From NCBI GenBank assembly GCA_014381825.1, contig JACNKX010000038.1:310001-374000 (forward strand): 64,000 nucleotides of DNA. The letters run 5' to 3'. Position 1 is the stretch's first letter; each line of letters starts with the position of its first letter. Positions 63,674 through 64,000 of this stretch are shown here, piece by piece. A program made the position numbers and the translations under genes. Below the pieces are notes generated by a model, which was not told the origin of the DNA, ran no database searches, and saw only the letters and a list, made by a program, of their open reading frames with translations. This DNA comes from Planctomycetota bacterium (lineage in GTDB: Bacteria; Planctomycetota; Planctomycetia; Pirellulales; Pirellulaceae).

Positions 63674-64000
63674 CTAATGGTCATCACCGTCGTGGCAAAC
63701 GAGATCAATCACGACGGCGCTCGCGAGAATCAATACGTCGTCCTCTCCTGCGTCGATGTCAATCCCGTAGGTATCGGTCCAACTGAACCATCTTTTCGAC
63801 ACGCTGGCAACGCTCGCTCCATGACGAGAGAACGTGTACTCGTGATCTAAGAAGTTGCCCTTCGCTTCCAAGTCGTCAGGTCCGGGAATGTCTACTTCGA
63901 ACTTACAATGAAAGAAGGTGAACAGCTTTTTCTTCACGGTCGCGTACAAATCGCCACGGACGCAATTTGGTACGAGGGTCCCCAGGAAAGCAACTTCTGC
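63674..64000 (-). CDS. LURP-one-related (YxjI-like) protein, N-terminus beyond the window
   Basis: The frame stays open to the right edge, so the start lies beyond it. The visible 109 residues contain LYATVKKKLFTFFHCKFEVDI, GNFLDHEYTF, VASVSKRWFSWTDTYGIDI and GEDDVLILASAVVIDLV, matching the C-terminal two thirds of the LOR/YxjI fold, a 12-stranded barrel around a central helix (related to Tubby). The role is not known. It converges on the response regulator gene with 50 bases between stops. Confidence 0.85.
   Translation of the reverse strand, partial: AEVAFLGTLVPNCVRGDLYATVKKKLFTFFHCKFEVDIPGPDDLEAKGNFLDHEYTFSRHGASVASVSKRWFSWTDTYGIDIDAGEDDVLILASAVVIDLVCHDGDDH

Noticed and set aside
1-64000. 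CRISPR arrays, tRNA or rRNA genes, prophage
   Set aside because: No regularly spaced repeats, cloverleaf-type sequence, rRNA motifs or phage structural genes were recognised by reading; a tRNA scan would be needed to exclude a tRNA.

Overview
The window reads as a chromosomal segment of a planctomycete, most likely of the Pirellulales type. Three lines of evidence support this: three DUF1501 proteins with twin-arginine leaders plus a DUF1549/DUF1553 partner carrying a CxxCH site, a formylglycine sulfatase, and a J-domain-like protein with the NHYQLLG signature. Many secreted proteins of unknown function, frequent GTG starts, loose operons and hairpin repeats between genes fit the same picture. 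No rRNA, tRNA, CRISPR array or phage was recognised.

Layout. 0-7.6 kb: end of a PDZ/trypsin-like protein, an LTxxQ-type secreted protein, an ABC-2 exporter pair, and on the minus strand an amidohydrolase, a secreted protein and a TlpA-like thioredoxin. 7.9-11.5 kb: a malonate uptake and activation cluster (madL, madM, malonyl-CoA synthetase, esterase). 11.5-13.1 kb: remnant of an IS110-family element. 13.1-20.7 kb: J-domain membrane protein, sulfatase, DUF1501, arsC, ECF sigma factor and fdxA. 20.9-28.7 kb: secretin-like protein, a ketosynthase homologue lacking the catalytic cysteine, an LpoB/COG3014-like lipoprotein pair, hisI-hisG and a TAXI-type binding protein. 28.7-34.6 kb: repeats, small genes, a DsbD-type thiol:disulfide transporter and a kinase-fold phosphotransferase. 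34.8-42.4 kb: metzincin protease, pectate lyase, RluA, mqnA-mqnC (futalosine route to menaquinone) and DinB. 42.5-49.8 kb: outer-membrane barrel, a frameshifted VIT/vWA protein, Ada-like AraC/methyltransferase, truncated haemoglobin and DUF1501. 49.8-57.1 kb: a large membrane patatin with HEAT repeats and a DUF1501/DUF1549 pair. 57.1-64 kb: rluD with a TPR protein, then a CtpA protease - histidine kinase - response regulator operon and a partial LURP-one-related gene.

Main discovery candidate. The DsbD-type gene on the minus strand (33367 to 30818) is interrupted by one in-frame TGA at 31132-31130. It lies exactly where the first cysteine of the C-terminal thioredoxin CxxC belongs (W-TGA-L-T-C-K). 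The frame stays open for 103 more codons that encode the rest of a normal thioredoxin domain. A small hairpin with a GGUC apical loop sits 24-27 nt after the TGA, within the range expected of a bacterial SECIS element. The simplest reading is a selenocysteine-containing DsbD (UxxC). Second in interest is the ketosynthase homologue, whose nucleophilic Cys is Glu and whose second catalytic His is Asn.
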